This document shows positions 62,547-64,000 of a stretch of 64,000 bases of DNA, piece by piece; positions within the stretch are counted from its first letter, which is position 1; every line of letters begins with the position of its first letter. Location of the stretch: the NCBI GenBank assembly GCA_900155405.1, contig LT700188.1, positions 186,001 through 250,000 on the forward strand, given 5' to 3'. This DNA comes from Negativicoccus massiliensis. GTDB lineage: Bacteria; Bacillota; Negativicutes; Veillonellales; Negativicoccaceae. The translations under genes were made by a program, and so were the position numbers. The notes beneath the pieces were generated by a model. The model searched no databases, was not told the origin of the DNA, and saw only the letters and a program-made list of their open reading frames with translations.

Positions 62547-63410
62547 ATGATTCATATTATTTGTGACACCACCGCATGCTTGAGTGATGAATTTGTGGCT
62601 CGTCATGACAATCTACATATGATCCCCCTGTATATTTCACTTGGGGGCGGTGAAACTGTGAATGACAACAGTATCAGTACGAAAGAAGTTTTTGAAAGCT
62701 ATGAAGCTACAAAAATTCAGCCGTTGACCAGTCAGCCGTCTATTGGCGAATGGATGCAAATTTTCAATTCGATTCCTGAAGAGGATCCGATCATCATTAT
62801 CACGATTAGCAAGATCGTCAGCGGTACCGTACAGACGGCCCGGGTCGCAGCGAAGCAATCGAAGCGGAAACATATTGCAGTGATCGATTCGCATTCTACT
62901 AACGGCGGCATGCAGATTTTGGTCGAAGAAGCATTGACGATGATTGAAGAGGGTAAAGACTTCGATACTATCGTGGCACAACTGCACGAAAATATTGCAA
63001 ATTCGATTACAATGTTTATGCCCACTGACTTAAACTATTTGCAACGTGGCGGTCGTATCGGCAAAGTCGCAAGCTTAGTCGGTTCGATTTTGCAAATCCG
63101 CCCTATTCTTTACCTCGAGTCGGATGCAATCGGTATACTGGACAAAGTACGCACGACAAAAAGGGCGATGCAAAAAATGAAAGAAAAAGCGATGTCTCGT
63201 CCTGTAAAACGTCTTCACGTCGCCACTATTTTAGCGGATGAACTGGGACACCAATTCAAGAGAGAATTGGAAAGCGAACTTCCTGATGTCACTATTACTC
63301 ATTCGGAAGGATCGCCGGTCTTGGGGGCACACTTGGGACCGCAAGTGGTCAGTTTAATGTTGGAATGGGAACATGAAGACGGCACTGAGGAGGACACGCA
63401 TGTACAGTGA
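62547..63410 (+). CDS. DegV-family fatty-acid-binding protein (FakB-like)
   Basis: A 287-aa DegV-fold protein that holds a fatty acid in a deep tunnel. It opens with IICDTTACLSDEF (the usual D-[ST] pair), has PLTSQPSIGEW near residue 55 (the carboxylate-binding Thr-Ser), LNYLQRGGRIGKVASLVGSIL near 160, and HLGPQVVSLM at the end. FakB presents fatty acids to FakA for phosphorylation, feeding acyl phosphate to PlsY/PlsX. The ATG at 62547 has GAAGGAG 6 nt upstream; GTG at 62532 and ATG at 62541 fit that site less well. It overlaps fakA by 11 nt. Confidence 0.92.
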   Translation: MIHIICDTTACLSDEFVARHDNLHMIPLYISLGGGETVNDNSISTKEVFESYEATKIQPLTSQPSIGEWMQIFNSIPEEDPIIIITISKIVSGTVQTARVAAKQSKRKHIAVIDSHSTNGGMQILVEEALTMIEEGKDFDTIVAQLHENIANSITMFMPTDLNYLQRGGRIGKVASLVGSILQIRPILYLESDAIGILDKVRTTKRAMQKMKEKAMSRPVKRLHVATILADELGHQFKRELESELPDVTITHSEGSPVLGAHLGPQVVSLMLEWEHEDGTEEDTHVQ

Positions 63411-64000
63411 AATTGACGGCACACATTATAAACAAATGCTGATTGGTGCTTATCAGGCATTTAAAGAGAATTATGAAAAGATCAATGAATTAAATGTATT
63501 TCCCGTTCCAGATGGTGATACCGGTACCAATATGCTGAACACATTACGTTCGATGTACAGCATGATTGTCAATAATGACAGTGAATTTATCGGAGTCATT
63601 GCGGAAACGGCAGCCACCGGTGCTATCATGGGCGCGCGCGGTAACTCAGGGGTCATTTTATCGCAAATTATCCAGGGCTTGGCGAAAGGTCTGCGCGGTA
63701 AAAAACAGGCGTCTTCTCGTCAGCTGGGAAAAGCATTTCAATATGGGATTTTATATGCGTATCGTTCGGTCGTAAAGCCGGTCGAAGGTACCATTTTGAC
63801 AGTCGCGCGAGGCATTGCGAAGGGAACTCGTGACGTAACTCGTACCGAGCGTGATTTCAGCAACGTTTTGCGTAAAGCGATTCAAAGCGGTCAGGAAGCA
63901 TTGGCACAGACGCCTGAACAATTACCGATTTTAAAAGAGGCGAATGTGGTGGACGCGGGTGGACAGGGGCTATTGCTTTTCTTGGAAGGTTGCCTGGCCG
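63400..64000 (+). CDS. fakA: Fatty acid kinase FakA-like (DAK2/DhaL domain), 5' part (cut by window edge)
   Basis: The first 200 codons of a long frame that runs off the right edge. The N-terminal kinase domain has VFPVPDGDTGTNM near residue 30, where the Asp residues bind Mg-ATP as in dihydroxyacetone kinase DhaL. It continues with GARGNSGVILSQIIQGLAKGL near 77 and VVDAGGQGLLLFLEG near 185. These are the DAK2 signatures of FakA, which phosphorylates FakB-bound fatty acid. The ATG at 63400 has GAGGAGGAC 5 nt upstream and lies inside the end of the DegV gene. This pairing supports the FakBA reading over a glycerone-kinase role. Confidence 0.92.
   Translation, partial: MYSEIDGTHYKQMLIGAYQAFKENYEKINELNVFPVPDGDTGTNMLNTLRSMYSMIVNNDSEFIGVIAETAATGAIMGARGNSGVILSQIIQGLAKGLRGKKQASSRQLGKAFQYGILYAYRSVVKPVEGTILTVARGIAKGTRDVTRTERDFSNVLRKAIQSGQEALAQTPEQLPILKEANVVDAGGQGLLLFLEGCLA

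Overview
The window is 64 kb of a bacterial chromosome packed with housekeeping genes, almost all on the + strand. The gene content points to a diderm member of the Firmicutes, most likely class Negativicutes (Veillonella/Megasphaera/Dialister type). It combines Firmicutes markers (PolC-type replicase, T-box leader on pheST, IspH fused to S1 domains, Hfq next to miaA, FakB-FakA) with a complete set of genes for the heptose of lipopolysaccharide core (gmhA, hldE, gmhB, a GT9 heptosyltransferase), which a monoderm cell would not need. I cannot name the genus. No insertion sequence, prophage, CRISPR array, toxin-antitoxin pair or defence island was seen.

Layout. 1-7.05 kb: phospholipid and isoprenoid genes (plsC end, ispH-S1 fusion, der, plsY, gpsA), then rsmD, coaD and a coiled-coil protein. 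7.1-9.7 kb: leuS alone between terminators. 9.7-14.9 kb: nrdR, a membrane-type dipeptidase and the heptose genes, tightly overlapping. 14.9-16.3 kb: a MATE exporter on the - strand, convergent with the heptose genes. 16.3-21.4 kb: a MacAB-like efflux system followed by two hotdog thioesterases and an acyl-CoA dehydrogenase. 21.4-25.2 kb: T-box-controlled pheST. 25.2-26.5 kb: a promoter with a long unassigned leader and a P-loop/Asp23-like fusion protein. 26.5-35.5 kb: miaB, mutS, mutL, a methyltransferase, miaA, hfq and a PLP enzyme of the aluminium-resistance/methionine gamma-lyase family. 35.56 kb: tRNA-Val(GAC). 35.7-37.8 kb: an EamA transporter and a convergent M29 aminopeptidase. 37.9-46.6 kb: comEA, comEC, holA, a VanW protein and polC. 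46.7-56.4 kb: rpsB, tsf, pyrH, frr, a small ORF, uppS, cdsA, dxr, rseP, ispG, proS. 56.4-62.5 kb: a U32 peptidase, mutS2, an alpha/beta hydrolase and a small unknown gene. 62.5-64 kb: fakB/degV and the start of fakA, cut by the window edge.

Several themes link the genes. Envelope supply appears as glycerophospholipid synthesis (plsC, plsY, gpsA, cdsA, FakAB), polyprenol synthesis (ispH, dxr, ispG, uppS) and LPS heptose. Genome maintenance appears as polC, holA, mutS, mutL, mutS2 and comEA/EC. Translation appears as leuS, pheST, proS, rpsB, tsf, frr, miaA and miaB.

No wholly new multi-gene system stands out. The most notable features are departures from the expected form of known proteins. 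PolC lacks its internal proofreading exonuclease domain. ComEC has a C-terminal domain without the metallo-beta-lactamase metal motif. MutL and MutS2 carry altered nuclease motifs. A P-loop NTPase is fused to an Asp23-like domain behind a roughly 330-nt leader.
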